DNA of 64,000 bases from Prevotella sp. Lineage in GTDB: Bacteria; Bacteroidota; Bacteroidia; Bacteroidales; Bacteroidaceae. The notes beneath the pieces are model-generated. The model was not told the origin of the DNA, ran no database searches, and was given only the letters and a program-made list of their open reading frames with translations. The DNA lies in NCBI GenBank assembly GCA_017458005.1, contig JAFTGH010000016.1, forward strand, positions 42,121-106,120, in the 5' to 3' direction. A program made the position numbers and the translations under genes. Of this stretch, positions 44,942 through 54,147 are shown piece by piece; the first letter of the stretch is position 1, and each line of letters begins with the position of its first letter.

Positions 44942-45928
44942 ATGAAGACAGTAGTTCAACGTCCCAACGATCCATACATCTATCTATATGTGATGGGAGA
45001 ATGGTATTGCTATAACCCGATGGAACCTCCTTTGGGGAGTGGGGCTATGGGTGATGTCTATAGAGGTTATCGTTGTAAAACAGGATCTGTCATTGCAGTA
45101 AAGAAGGTAAAAGATGCCTATGCGAACAACAAGATGATCCGGGAGCGAGCACGTCAGGAAGCATCCCTGGCTTTTCGCCATCCGAATCTTGTTGAGATGA
45201 TAGGCTATTGCGAATGGTCTCCAGAATCTGGTCCAATCTTTATTCTGAGTCATTTCGTGCAAGGAGAGGATATTGACAAATATGCTAAAAGTTTTGAAAA
45301 TTCCCCTCTTCGTGTAGAGAAGATTTGCAATGCTATCTGTTCTGTTCTTGACGCATTAGATTATGTGCACTCCCGTGGTGTTGTCCATCGAGATATCAAG
45401 CCTTCAAATATTATGATTGAGAATGGCTCCAATGTTCGTTTAATGGACTTGGGCATAGCCCGTATGAATGGAGGAAATAAATTTTCTTCGTTTGGATTCA
45501 TAGGAACACCAGAGTATTCTGCTCCTGAACAGATGTTGCGAGAGCAGAATGGAGCCAATGTTCAGATTAATGCCACTACAGACATCTATGAACTTGGAAT
45601 AACATTCTATGAGTTGTTGGCAGGCGAGAATCCAATGTCTTGCCAATCAGAGGCTGAGACGCTGACAAAGCAGATGAAACAATCATTGCCGAGTAGTGAC
45701 AAGATACCTCGGAAACTGATGCAGGTTATTTGGAAAGCGACAGAGAAGGAACAGGCAAGGCGTTATCAGACTGCTTTGGAATTTAAGCATGCTATTCAAG
45801 ATGCATTGGTTCCAGACCCTCCATTGATAGAGCGTATTTCTGATTGGATAGAAGATCATGTTGCTTATGTGGCATTAGGTGTTGTTGCCTTTCTTGCTTT
45901 CGTATTTGTAATTATTCTGTTATTATAA
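44942..45928 (+). CDS. tail-anchored Ser/Thr protein kinase
   Basis: The 328-aa Hanks-type kinase has the Gly loop GSGAMGDVY (33-40), the ATP lysine in AVKK (54), catalytic HRDIKPSN from residue 149, DLG instead of DFG at 169, and APE at 194. A single C-terminal membrane helix (about 309-328) ends the protein, so it is anchored by its tail with nothing outside. The start MKTVVQRP resembles the KKTVIQG of the preceding FHA protein, a possible shared phosphorylation motif. It starts 28 nt after the FHA gene and 10 nt before a phosphatase gene. Confidence 0.93.
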   Translation: MKTVVQRPNDPYIYLYVMGEWYCYNPMEPPLGSGAMGDVYRGYRCKTGSVIAVKKVKDAYANNKMIRERARQEASLAFRHPNLVEMIGYCEWSPESGPIFILSHFVQGEDIDKYAKSFENSPLRVEKICNAICSVLDALDYVHSRGVVHRDIKPSNIMIENGSNVRLMDLGIARMNGGNKFSSFGFIGTPEYSAPEQMLREQNGANVQINATTDIYELGITFYELLAGENPMSCQSEAETLTKQMKQSLPSSDKIPRKLMQVIWKATEKEQARRYQTALEFKHAIQDALVPDPPLIERISDWIEDHVAYVALGVVAFLAFVFVIILLL

Positions 45929-45938
45929 TTCGTTATAT

Positions 45939-46964
45939 ATGGAATTAAGGAAATTACATAAAAGCGATGACGACATTTTCATCGGTTTTGCAGAATCCAG
46001 AATTGGAGGAAGACCAGAAAATCAGGATTCATACGGGTTTATGGATACTGAGTTTGGCTTTCTTGTTACCGTCTGTGATGGAATGGGAGGTGGTCCTGGA
46101 GGAAAGACAGCCTCCAATATAGCCGTCAATGAGATTCTTGCTGGCGTTGACGAGGCAAGTAAAGATGAGGAGATTACTAATATTCTTATCAAGGCTGTAC
46201 GTCGTGCAAATATGGCTATCTTAGAGGCAGCAAGTCAGGATTCAGCACTTCGTGGTATGGGATCTACGGCTACTGTACTCTTAATCTCTGAGAAATCGGC
46301 ATTCTTGGTTCATGCTGGTGACAGCAGAATATATCAGGTGCGCGGTAAACATAAAATCTTCCGTACATTTGACCACTCCATGGTGTTTGATTTGGTGAAG
46401 CAAAAAGTCATCACAGAAGAACAGGCTCGTCTTTCGGCACAGTCGAATGTTATCACAAGAGCCTTAGGAATCAAACCTGATTTGGAGGTTGATGTAGTGG
46501 AGCGTCCTTATGAGAAAGGGGACCGTTTCATACTCTGCTCTGACGGTATTCATGGAATCATGCCAGAGAAAGAATTAATCAGAATGTTTGGTAACAGAAA
46601 AGTCGCTCTTGGTGCCGTTGTTGACGATATCGCCACGTATGTTGATAACATGGGTCGAGACAATGGTGGTAGACACGATAACCTGACAATTGCTATTGTT
46701 GAAACAAAGATAAACTCAAAATTAAGACAAACGATGTCAAAACAAGTAAGAATTTCATTGCTGATATTAGCAGTTATCTGTCTGTTCAGCATCATTATGA
46801 ATATAGTGCAAGCCACTTCAGACCGTACATCAGATGCTGTAACGACTTCTGAATCCACTTTAAGCAAGATGGAATCATTAAAAAGAGAAGTAAAAGTAAA
46901 ACAGGACAGCATTGTCAGTCTCAATGATACTATAAAGAAACTCAGAAACGAAAAAAACAAGTAA
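45939..46964 (+). CDS. membrane-anchored PP2C-type protein phosphatase
   Basis: The catalytic domain (about residues 14-258) shows the metal-binding and catalytic motifs RPENQDSYG (from residue 25), VCDGMGGGPGGKTA (from 45), HAGDSRIYQ, LCSDGIHG and the final GRHDNLT. A membrane helix spans about 271-290. A short coiled coil (about 309-341) lies on the other side of the membrane. It would reverse phosphorylation by the operon's kinases. The gap to the next gene is 1 nt. Confidence 0.93.
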   Translation: MELRKLHKSDDDIFIGFAESRIGGRPENQDSYGFMDTEFGFLVTVCDGMGGGPGGKTASNIAVNEILAGVDEASKDEEITNILIKAVRRANMAILEAASQDSALRGMGSTATVLLISEKSAFLVHAGDSRIYQVRGKHKIFRTFDHSMVFDLVKQKVITEEQARLSAQSNVITRALGIKPDLEVDVVERPYEKGDRFILCSDGIHGIMPEKELIRMFGNRKVALGAVVDDIATYVDNMGRDNGGRHDNLTIAIVETKINSKLRQTMSKQVRISLLILAVICLFSIIMNIVQATSDRTSDAVTTSESTLSKMESLKREVKVKQDSIVSLNDTIKKLRNEKNK

Positions 46965-46965
46965 T

Positions 46966-47583
46966 ATGAAAGTATATTCAATTGGAAGAGAGGTGGGCTG
47001 TGACATTATCATCAACGATAACAGTGATGTGATAAGCCGTAGACATGCAACCCTCAACGTAACCTCATCTGGAAAGATGACGATAGTGGACTTAAGTCAC
47101 AATGGTACTTATGTGAATGGTATTCGTATCGCTCAGAATGTGCCAGTACCAGTGACCCGTAAAGACAATGTGTCGTTTGCTCATGTGGCACGACTGGATT
47201 GGAATCTTATACCCAATACTACAGGTCAAATAGTCAAGTGGGCTATCATCGGTGTTGTTGCTTTGCTTCTCATTATTGGTGGTGTTTGGGGATTCAGTGC
47301 GTTGACGAAAGGAGGCTCAGGCTCATCAGACGACGGACCAGTACCTGCTGCTGTTGATTCCACCACTCTGAAGATGGAGAAAGAGAAGATGGAGGAGCAA
47401 GAAAAGCAGAAGCAAGACTCTCTCAAAAAACATGTTCAAGACTCGCTCACCAAGGTCTATCAAAAGAATGTAGGGAAGGTACCTGCAAAGAAAAATGACT
47501 CGAAAAAGGCAGAACCGAAAAAAACGGAGCCCAAGAAGTCAGAACCCAAGGAGGAGTCGAATACTAATCGTAAGCGTGGATAA
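46966..47583 (+). CDS. transmembrane FHA-domain protein
   Basis: A canonical FHA domain occupies residues 1-85 (SIGREVGCDIIIND, VISRRHATLNV, LSHNGTYVNG) and ends with the LDWNLIP strand, which is shared in similar form by the other FHA proteins of this operon. A membrane helix follows at about 92-113, then an acidic/basic coiled region and a Lys/Pro/Glu repeat tail (KKAEPKKTEPKKSEPKEE). The FHA end is predicted cytoplasmic and the tail periplasmic, where the charged repeat could contact cell wall or envelope. Confidence 0.92.
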   Translation: MKVYSIGREVGCDIIINDNSDVISRRHATLNVTSSGKMTIVDLSHNGTYVNGIRIAQNVPVPVTRKDNVSFAHVARLDWNLIPNTTGQIVKWAIIGVVALLLIIGGVWGFSALTKGGSGSSDDGPVPAAVDSTTLKMEKEKMEEQEKQKQDSLKKHVQDSLTKVYQKNVGKVPAKKNDSKKAEPKKTEPKKSEPKEESNTNRKRG

Positions 47584-47609
47584 AAATCAATAACTAAAAC
47601 ATTATAATT

Positions 47610-49193
47610 ATGAAGTTGTTAAAAATAGGACGAGATGCCTCATGCGATATCGTATTGCATAGTGAGAAGGTCAGTTCGCTTCATGCGGAGATAACACTGA
47701 TGAATAGTGGTGACATCCTGTTGGAAGACAAGGGTAGTCGTAATGGTACTTTTATACAGAATCAAGCGATAAAACCAGGCAAGCCTGTCAACGTCCGTCG
47801 TGGTGATGCGATTCGTTTTGGTGATGTGGAGTTGCAATGGAGCCAGATTCCTATGCCAGAGGACAACTCTGCATATAAGGCAATTTATGGCATTGGCTCT
47901 CATTTCAATAATGACATTCAGATTTCTGGTGGCACGGTAAGTAGGTATCATGCCACTATTAAGGTAGGACGTGATAATAAGGTTTATATTATTGACCATA
48001 GTAAGAATGGTACAACTGTTGACGGACAGAAGATCACTCCAAATAATCCTTATCGCATCAAGAAAAGTAGTTCAGTAGTCTGTGGTGGCGTACCTGTGAA
48101 TTTGAAGGCAACACCCATCCAATGGCCAAGTCAGGCTTGGAAGACTATTCTTGGTGCCGCTGCTGCTGTTCTCATTTTGTTTGGTGTCGGATTTGGGGTC
48201 TATAAGATGTTTCCATCTGGAAAAACAAATATGAAGTCTTTACAGAATGCCACAGCATGTGTTCTTGGTCAGTACTATATTGAGATAAAGTACAAAGATG
48301 ACCCGTTTGTTGGGCGAATTCAAAATTGGCCTGAGACATGGAAGTTTGGCATTCCTAAAGGGGCTACAGAATATAAACTTGCACTGGGTACTTTGACAGG
48401 TATTGATATCACTCCTATTTCATATACAGGAACTGCATTCTTTATTTCCGAAGATGGAGAAATGGGTACAAATAGACATATTGCTTGCCCATGGGCAGAA
48501 CTCAGTAATGATGATAAGGACGCTATTCGTCAGACAATGGAGAAGTTTCTGGTTGATAGACAACAATATCTCATAAATAATTATCTGAATCCTGCCATAA
48601 ATGCCGGAGATTTGAGTCAAAATGATGCTGTAGCGTGGTTGTCAAGAGTACAGAAGTCAGAGATAGAGTTCTCTGGAAGTTTTGAATATCTTGGTGTTGC
48701 TCTAACAGGTACAAACATCACTTCAATAGCAGATTTACATGCTTGTCAGGTAATTGCTGAAAGTGGAGACCCGGAAGTAGATGTTGCTATGTTGCGATTA
48801 AATTCCAAAAAGACTCCTGAAGACATTGTTAAAGGTGGCTTCTTTGATATAGAGAATGCTCGTACAGATGAGATGTCAATAATTCCTCAAGAAGACGAGT
48901 TGACAACTATAGGCTATCCAGTTCAGTTTGGTATTTCATTAGTAGATAAAATTGGTAAGGGAGTGGAGTTGAGTCCTACTGTACACCGGACTTATATCAG
49001 TAAGACGCCCAACGAGCATCAATTCCAGATTCAGAGTAATGTGGTGGGAGGACAGAGTGGCTCTCCAATTATAGACAAAGACCGGCGTTTGGTTGGAATC
49101 GTATGGGGTAGCCATAGAGGCACAGAGGTCGCCTATGGTGCTAACATAAAGTTCTTGAAAGAGATGTATGACAAATATAAGGCAAGAAAATAA
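47610..49193 (+). CDS. transmembrane protease with two FHA domains
   Basis: The 527-aa protein has an unusual architecture. FHA domain 1 is at about 1-80 (IGRDASCDIVL, VSSLHAEITL, SRNGTFIQN) and FHA domain 2 at about 95-170 (IGSHFNNDIQI, VSRYHATIKV, SKNGTTVDG). A single membrane helix spans about 178-198. A chymotrypsin-like protease domain then has a triad consistent with His290 (GTNRHIACP), Asp391 (EVDVAMLRL) and Ser483 (GGQSGSPI). The topology implies phospho-threonine binding inside and proteolysis outside. Substrates are unknown. Confidence 0.9.
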   Translation: MKLLKIGRDASCDIVLHSEKVSSLHAEITLMNSGDILLEDKGSRNGTFIQNQAIKPGKPVNVRRGDAIRFGDVELQWSQIPMPEDNSAYKAIYGIGSHFNNDIQISGGTVSRYHATIKVGRDNKVYIIDHSKNGTTVDGQKITPNNPYRIKKSSSVVCGGVPVNLKATPIQWPSQAWKTILGAAAAVLILFGVGFGVYKMFPSGKTNMKSLQNATACVLGQYYIEIKYKDDPFVGRIQNWPETWKFGIPKGATEYKLALGTLTGIDITPISYTGTAFFISEDGEMGTNRHIACPWAELSNDDKDAIRQTMEKFLVDRQQYLINNYLNPAINAGDLSQNDAVAWLSRVQKSEIEFSGSFEYLGVALTGTNITSIADLHACQVIAESGDPEVDVAMLRLNSKKTPEDIVKGGFFDIENARTDEMSIIPQEDELTTIGYPVQFGISLVDKIGKGVELSPTVHRTYISKTPNEHQFQIQSNVVGGQSGSPIIDKDRRLVGIVWGSHRGTEVAYGANIKFLKEMYDKYKARK

Positions 49194-49204
49194 TTATTGA
49201 ATCT

Positions 49205-50452
49205 ATGAAAAGATTATTAGCAATTATATCAATAGCATTGGGTTTCACAGCCACAGCAGAGGCAATTATCGTTCAGAAACTTTATCTGAAAGACGGTTCT
49301 GTTCTGTGTGGATATATCCAGAAGCAAGACGATAATGGGAACCTGACTTTCCGTTCTGATAATGCTGAGATTTGCTTGAAAGCAAAGGATGCGACTATTA
49401 GTAATGAGAAGAACTATACTGTCAGAGAATTGAATAGTGACTGGGTTAAGTGGGCAGAAGATAATGATGAGTTTGACGGTGTAGGTGACAACCGTACGCT
49501 ACTTCTTGCCGATGTGACCTCTAAGAATAGGATGACATCCCGTGTGAAGATCTTGGAACGTGGAGAATTCGTGAGATATTTAGAGATGACTCCAAGTACA
49601 TACGTGATTCCTTGGAAGGATGTGATGTCTATTAAGGGCGACAAACGGTCAAAGACCGCCTTGTCAGGGATCAACCGTATCTATCAGTTGAAATCTGGTA
49701 TGGAGTTTGAAGGGCAGTATGCAGAGGAAAACGACTCTATTCTTACCTTGTATCTAAAGAATAATGTTCGTCAGTCTTTTAAAATGAATGATGTCATTAA
49801 ATACACATTCCGTCCCATCAACCCCAATCAGGATATATTCTCTCAGAGTGAATTGCTGGATGTGGTGAAGACAAAGAATAGTAACGAGACAAGAGGTATC
49901 ATTATTGAGCAGAACTATACCAGTAAGAAGGATGTAGAGAACTATTTCCTTGTTCAGCAGGAATCAGGGGCGATACAGAGTATTAAACTTTCTGATATTG
50001 TTGAGACACGTAAAGAGGAGAATCCAAAATACGATCCTCAGTTTGATATCCTTTTGAAGGAGGGTGAAGTGGTTATCAATCGTCAGGAGGTTGTAATAGT
50101 CAATGTTAAAGAGAGTGACGACAAGATAGTACTTGACAGCATTAGCAATAAGGTGGTTATTACCCACGATCCCAATAATAGTACCAAGGTGACAGTCGAA
50201 TATTACAGTCCTTTGGGTGCGAATGTTGAGGCTTATCAGTTAGTCAAGGTGAATAAGGCAGAGGACAAGAAGACGAAGAAGGTGATGTATAGTTTCAGTT
50301 ATAAAGACTTAGTCAACGCCGTCTACCGTCCGAAGGAATTGGAGACAAGTATCAATAATACCACTAAAGCAGAGTATATTGTTGGCGGTCAAGGTGTTTA
50401 TACCTTGTATGATGCTAAACTAAAGAAAGCAATACCTTTTATAATTAAATAG
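49205..50452 (+). CDS. exported protein with Sm-like strand repeats
   Basis: I cannot name a family for this 415-aa protein. A signal peptide ends near TAEA (about residue 19). The mature part holds at least three weak repeats of the type L-K-[DS]-G-x-x-x-x-G-x-[IY]: KLYLKDGSVLCGYIQ, YQLKSGMEFEGQYAE and VKTKNSNETRGIIIE, each followed by a strand-rich stretch. It is placed between the FHA protease and another FHA gene with gaps of 9-11 nt, so it is likely a periplasmic partner, perhaps a substrate or ligand of the protease. Confidence 0.8.
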   Translation: MKRLLAIISIALGFTATAEAIIVQKLYLKDGSVLCGYIQKQDDNGNLTFRSDNAEICLKAKDATISNEKNYTVRELNSDWVKWAEDNDEFDGVGDNRTLLLADVTSKNRMTSRVKILERGEFVRYLEMTPSTYVIPWKDVMSIKGDKRSKTALSGINRIYQLKSGMEFEGQYAEENDSILTLYLKNNVRQSFKMNDVIKYTFRPINPNQDIFSQSELLDVVKTKNSNETRGIIIEQNYTSKKDVENYFLVQQESGAIQSIKLSDIVETRKEENPKYDPQFDILLKEGEVVINRQEVVIVNVKESDDKIVLDSISNKVVITHDPNNSTKVTVEYYSPLGANVEAYQLVKVNKAEDKKTKKVMYSFSYKDLVNAVYRPKELETSINNTTKAEYIVGGQGVYTLYDAKLKKAIPFIIK

Positions 50453-50461
50453 GGAAAGTTT

Positions 50462-51103
50462 ATGATGCTAAGAGAAGTAACGATTGGCAGAGATAAGAAT
50501 AGTGACATCTATCTGGATGACAGATGTGCTTATGCCAGTAACAATCATGGGACCATCTATTATGATGGTAACCAGTTGATGTTTCGTGACAATAGCAGTA
50601 ACGGTACGATGATCAATAATATTATGGTGAAGCGTCGTGCAGTACCTATCCGTCGTGGAGATATTATTATGGTTGCCGGTCGTTACCAACTCAATTGGAA
50701 TCAGATAAACGCTTTCTTTCCTCCGACGGAAAATAGTAATCCACATAGGGGGACGGAGTATGAGACTCCTGTTCAGCAGGCATTAAGGGCAGCATCGTCT
50801 CCCGATGTGGATCTTTCCAAATGGAACTGGGGAGCATTCTGCCTTTCCGGTATCTGGGGCATTTTTAATGGCTGCTGGTGGATCATCTTGATTAACATAT
50901 TCTGCTGGTGGCTTGGACCTATTCCTAATATCATCTTCGGCATCTACGGAACCCGATGGGCTTGGGAGAACAAGTATTGGTCAAGTGCTCAAGAATTTGA
51001 GGAGACCCAGAATAGTTGGGCTATGTGGGGAATTATCATATTCTGCGGAAGTATTGTGCTCAGTGTGTTATTTACGATGTTCATAATGGCTGCTGCCATG
51101 TAA
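50462..51103 (+). CDS. FHA-domain protein with C-terminal membrane helices
   Basis: A divergent FHA domain fills residues 1-82 (TIGRDKNSDIYLDD, SSNGTMINN, ending YQLNWNQI). The serine/histidine block that usually precedes the phosphate is NNHG here. A linker follows, then a membrane part with three helices beginning KWNWGAFCLSGIWGIFNGCW (three Trp-rich segments) and ending FCGSIVLSVLFTMFIMAA. It opens the second half of the operon, where the order is FHA, phosphatase, kinase. Confidence 0.88.
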   Translation: MMLREVTIGRDKNSDIYLDDRCAYASNNHGTIYYDGNQLMFRDNSSNGTMINNIMVKRRAVPIRRGDIIMVAGRYQLNWNQINAFFPPTENSNPHRGTEYETPVQQALRAASSPDVDLSKWNWGAFCLSGIWGIFNGCWWIILINIFCWWLGPIPNIIFGIYGTRWAWENKYWSSAQEFEETQNSWAMWGIIIFCGSIVLSVLFTMFIMAAAM

Positions 51104-51116
51104 ATAAAAGTAAAAG

Positions 51117-52607
51117 ATGATAACCTCATTCACATCCCGTCTGATTTCACTTCACGGAGTTGCTAACTCTATGCAGGGAGGTCGTCCTGAGAATCAGGAT
51201 GATGGAGGCTTCGTGGATACACCATTAGGATTCCTGTTGGTGGTATGTGATGGAATGGGTGGAGGACCTGGCGGGAAGACGGCTTCTGGCATTGTGAAAG
51301 CAGAGGTCATGGCATCTCTTCAAAACAGTAGTCCCCAGACTCCTCGGGTAGAGGCGATGAAGAGGGCGGTTAGCATTGCCAATGACGCACTCTATCGGAA
51401 GATGGACGAAGTACCTGCCTTGCGTGGGATGGGTTCCACATTGGTTGCTGTCCTCATTAATCAACAGTCAGCCGTCATAGCGCATCTTGGCGATAGCCGT
51501 TGCTATAGGGTTAATCGGGGGCATATCGCATATCGTACTGCCGACCACTCGTTAGTAGGGGAGTTGGTTCGTAACAAAGCCTTGACAGAGGAGCAGGCAC
51601 GTGTCTCTCCGCAGTCAAATGTGATTACACGTGGTTTGGGTAACACCAACAATCATGTGCCAGAGATTGTAGAGGTTCCTTATTGCAAGGGTGACCGCTT
51701 CTTCCTCTGTACAGATGGCGTGTGGGGTATGATGCCTCATGAGGAATTGGTCCAAAGACTTACCTCAAAACAAGACCTGCCGTCATTGGTCAGTAATCTT
51801 TCTGCGGAGATCGACAACAGAGGATTTGGAACTGGTGGAAATCATGATAATCATACACTGGCTGCCATTGAGATGAATGCAGATTCAATATTAAAAGATA
51901 AAATGAGCAAAATAGTCAAAATCATCTTAGGTGCCCTTGGCGCACTTTTAGCACTGAGTGTTATCTTGAATATCTCACTTCTGGGCTCAAATAGCCAGAG
52001 TGACACGCTGGTTGATAGGGTCGCAGAATTAGAGAAGCAAAACAATGACTTGATCTCTAAGATGGGACTCTACGAGGATATTAAGAATTCAAATTCAAAA
52101 GACCTGTTAACCCAAATAGAAGTGCTCCAATATGAGAAAGAATTGCTTAGTGAGAAACAGAAAGAGTTGATAGACAAAGTGGATTCGCTGGAGCGATTGC
52201 TTTCTGCATCGTCAACAGGAAAGTCGACAAATACAGAGTCTGGCAAGCCTGCCAGCCAACCTTCATCTGCTACTCCGCAACAGATAGTGCAAAAGATATT
52301 GAACTTGTTTAAGGCGATGGAGGAGGCAAAGGCTGATAATTGGAAAGAAGCAGCCAAGAAGAAGGCACAGTACCGCCAGCAAATCATCGAGCAATTACTG
52401 GTATTAGACAAGAAGACAAGCGGGAAGTTCAGTTCTACTATTGAGGGTATCAATCGTGAGTTACAGCACTCTTCTCCAATGACAGATAAAGTGGCAGTAA
52501 ATACCGCTAATAAATCCAAAGAGGAATATGTGTCAACAGGTCCTGCGAAGAGTAAGATACGGCAACTTTCCAAGAAAGTACAAGATATACAGAAAAAGTT
52601 AAAGTAA
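51117..52607 (+). CDS. second membrane-anchored PP2C phosphatase with long periplasmic coiled coil
   Basis: The catalytic part (about 15-255) repeats the motif set of the first phosphatase: RPENQDDGG (from 23), VCDGMGGGPGGKTASG, HLGDSRCYR, LCTDGVWG, GGNHDNHT. A membrane helix is at about 267-287. The C-terminal 200 residues are predicted extracytoplasmic: a coiled coil (about 295-365), a Ser/Thr/Pro linker and a helical, Lys-rich end. The two phosphatases are clearly related, so the operon arose partly by internal duplication. Confidence 0.92.
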   Translation: MITSFTSRLISLHGVANSMQGGRPENQDDGGFVDTPLGFLLVVCDGMGGGPGGKTASGIVKAEVMASLQNSSPQTPRVEAMKRAVSIANDALYRKMDEVPALRGMGSTLVAVLINQQSAVIAHLGDSRCYRVNRGHIAYRTADHSLVGELVRNKALTEEQARVSPQSNVITRGLGNTNNHVPEIVEVPYCKGDRFFLCTDGVWGMMPHEELVQRLTSKQDLPSLVSNLSAEIDNRGFGTGGNHDNHTLAAIEMNADSILKDKMSKIVKIILGALGALLALSVILNISLLGSNSQSDTLVDRVAELEKQNNDLISKMGLYEDIKNSNSKDLLTQIEVLQYEKELLSEKQKELIDKVDSLERLLSASSTGKSTNTESGKPASQPSSATPQQIVQKILNLFKAMEEAKADNWKEAAKKKAQYRQQIIEQLLVLDKKTSGKFSSTIEGINRELQHSSPMTDKVAVNTANKSKEEYVSTGPAKSKIRQLSKKVQDIQKKLK

Positions 52608-52616
52608 GTAGTTTAA

Positions 52617-54146
52617 ATGGCAATTATAAGATTACAGGGAGAAGCGGAGAAACGAAGGGGAATCTACTATCAGTTAGACTCCTCTGATGAGCCTATCGGT
52701 GTTGGAGGCATGGGACAGGTGTTTAAAGGCATCTGTGTGGATGAGCGTACTAGTGCCACCCGCCCTGTCGCCATCAAATTTATGTATGACGACCTGCCAC
52801 CTCATGCTATAGAGCGTGCCCGACGTGAGGCCTCTATCCAGTTGCGTAACGACAACTTGGTGGAGATGTTAGGCTTTATAGAGATTCATGAGAAGACACC
52901 ATTAGGAGAGGTCAAGAAGCATTACCATGTCGTCAGCGAGTTATTGACTGGTGTTTCCTTGTCTGATGTGTTGGAAGGAAAGACAAAAGACAGGGATGGT
53001 GAGGAGGTCGCCTTTGCCGTCAAGATGCTACAGGACTATAAGAACGACTCTGAGCATTTTGCACGAACCATTGTGATGAACATCCTATCAGGACTAATGG
53101 CGCTTCATGATGCTGGGTATATCCATCGTGATATTGACCCGTCAAACATCATGTTGACCAGTCAGGGACATATAAAACTGATAGACTTCGGAATCGCCAA
53201 GCAGATGAATACCCTCACCACCAATGATAAGGGATTGACGGTTGCAGGTAAGTTCATGGGCAAGCCAGAGTACGCAGCCCCAGAACTCGCCTTGGGAGAT
53301 ATCCAACATCAGAATCAGACAACGGATATCTATGCCATGGGAATCCTGCTCTATCAGTGTATTGTAGGTCATACTCCCTTTGAGGGTCCTCGCCATGAGA
53401 TATTGGAGCACCAATTAAGGGACAAGATCCCCTTGGGATCCATTAAGAACAAAGCACTGAAAGGGATCATCGCGACTGCTTGTGAGAAGAGACAAGACCT
53501 GCGCTACCAGACCTCAGCCCAGATGCGTGTGGCTCTGGAGACAATGAACAGTAAGCCAGTGGGGTTGACTGATAACACGAAGAAAATCATTGCCGCAGTT
53601 GCTGCAGCGGTATTGTTGTTGGTAGGTGTAAGTATCTATTTCTTTGCGATCACTCCTGAGACTAAAGTGATTACCAACCGTGTCGTCGTACACGATGGTC
53701 CCAAGTTGACAGGTATTGCCTTAGTGGCAGATAAAATGAAGAAAGCCGATACGGCAAAAGAAGGCTTTGAGCAACTGAAAAAGATGGCGGACGATAATGA
53801 TGCAGATGCTGTCTATCTGATGAGTCGTTTGTATTTTAGGAGCAATAGCCCAAGTGATATGGCTTCCGATTCGGTACGGCAGATGCAACAGGCTTTAAAT
53901 ATTCAAGTGGATAATAAACAGGCGCATCAGTTGTTGTTAAAGACTATCCAGATTAGTCCAGAGAACTATTATGCCCTCTATGAACTTGGATGTGATTATC
54001 TGGGTGGTGATTCTCGCACTGAGGCTGTTAGCAGAAATATTGATAAGGCGGACAAATACTTCAAAGATGCACTTAAATACGCAAAGAAGAAAGAGGATGC
54101 CGACTATATAGAGCGAATACAACAGAAAATTGAATATTATAAGTAA
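52617..54146 (+). CDS. second Ser/Thr kinase, with HRDIDPSN loop and periplasmic TPR-like tail
   Basis: The kinase domain spans about 15-310: Gly loop GVGGMGQVF, ATP lysine 54 (VAIKFM), catalytic loop HRDIDPSN at 170-177, DFG at 190, and GKPEYAAPE. The lysine that normally follows two residues after the catalytic Asp is replaced by Asp174. This may lower activity or change its mode. A membrane helix is at about 324-344. The outer part carries Sel1/TPR-like helices (DADAVYLMSRLYF, YYALYELGCDYLGG) that could sense an envelope signal. It precedes the WG-repeat gene by 1 nt. Confidence 0.92.
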   Translation: MAIIRLQGEAEKRRGIYYQLDSSDEPIGVGGMGQVFKGICVDERTSATRPVAIKFMYDDLPPHAIERARREASIQLRNDNLVEMLGFIEIHEKTPLGEVKKHYHVVSELLTGVSLSDVLEGKTKDRDGEEVAFAVKMLQDYKNDSEHFARTIVMNILSGLMALHDAGYIHRDIDPSNIMLTSQGHIKLIDFGIAKQMNTLTTNDKGLTVAGKFMGKPEYAAPELALGDIQHQNQTTDIYAMGILLYQCIVGHTPFEGPRHEILEHQLRDKIPLGSIKNKALKGIIATACEKRQDLRYQTSAQMRVALETMNSKPVGLTDNTKKIIAAVAAAVLLLVGVSIYFFAITPETKVITNRVVVHDGPKLTGIALVADKMKKADTAKEGFEQLKKMADDNDADAVYLMSRLYFRSNSPSDMASDSVRQMQQALNIQVDNKQAHQLLLKTIQISPENYYALYELGCDYLGGDSRTEAVSRNIDKADKYFKDALKYAKKKEDADYIERIQQKIEYYK

Positions 54147-54147
54147 T

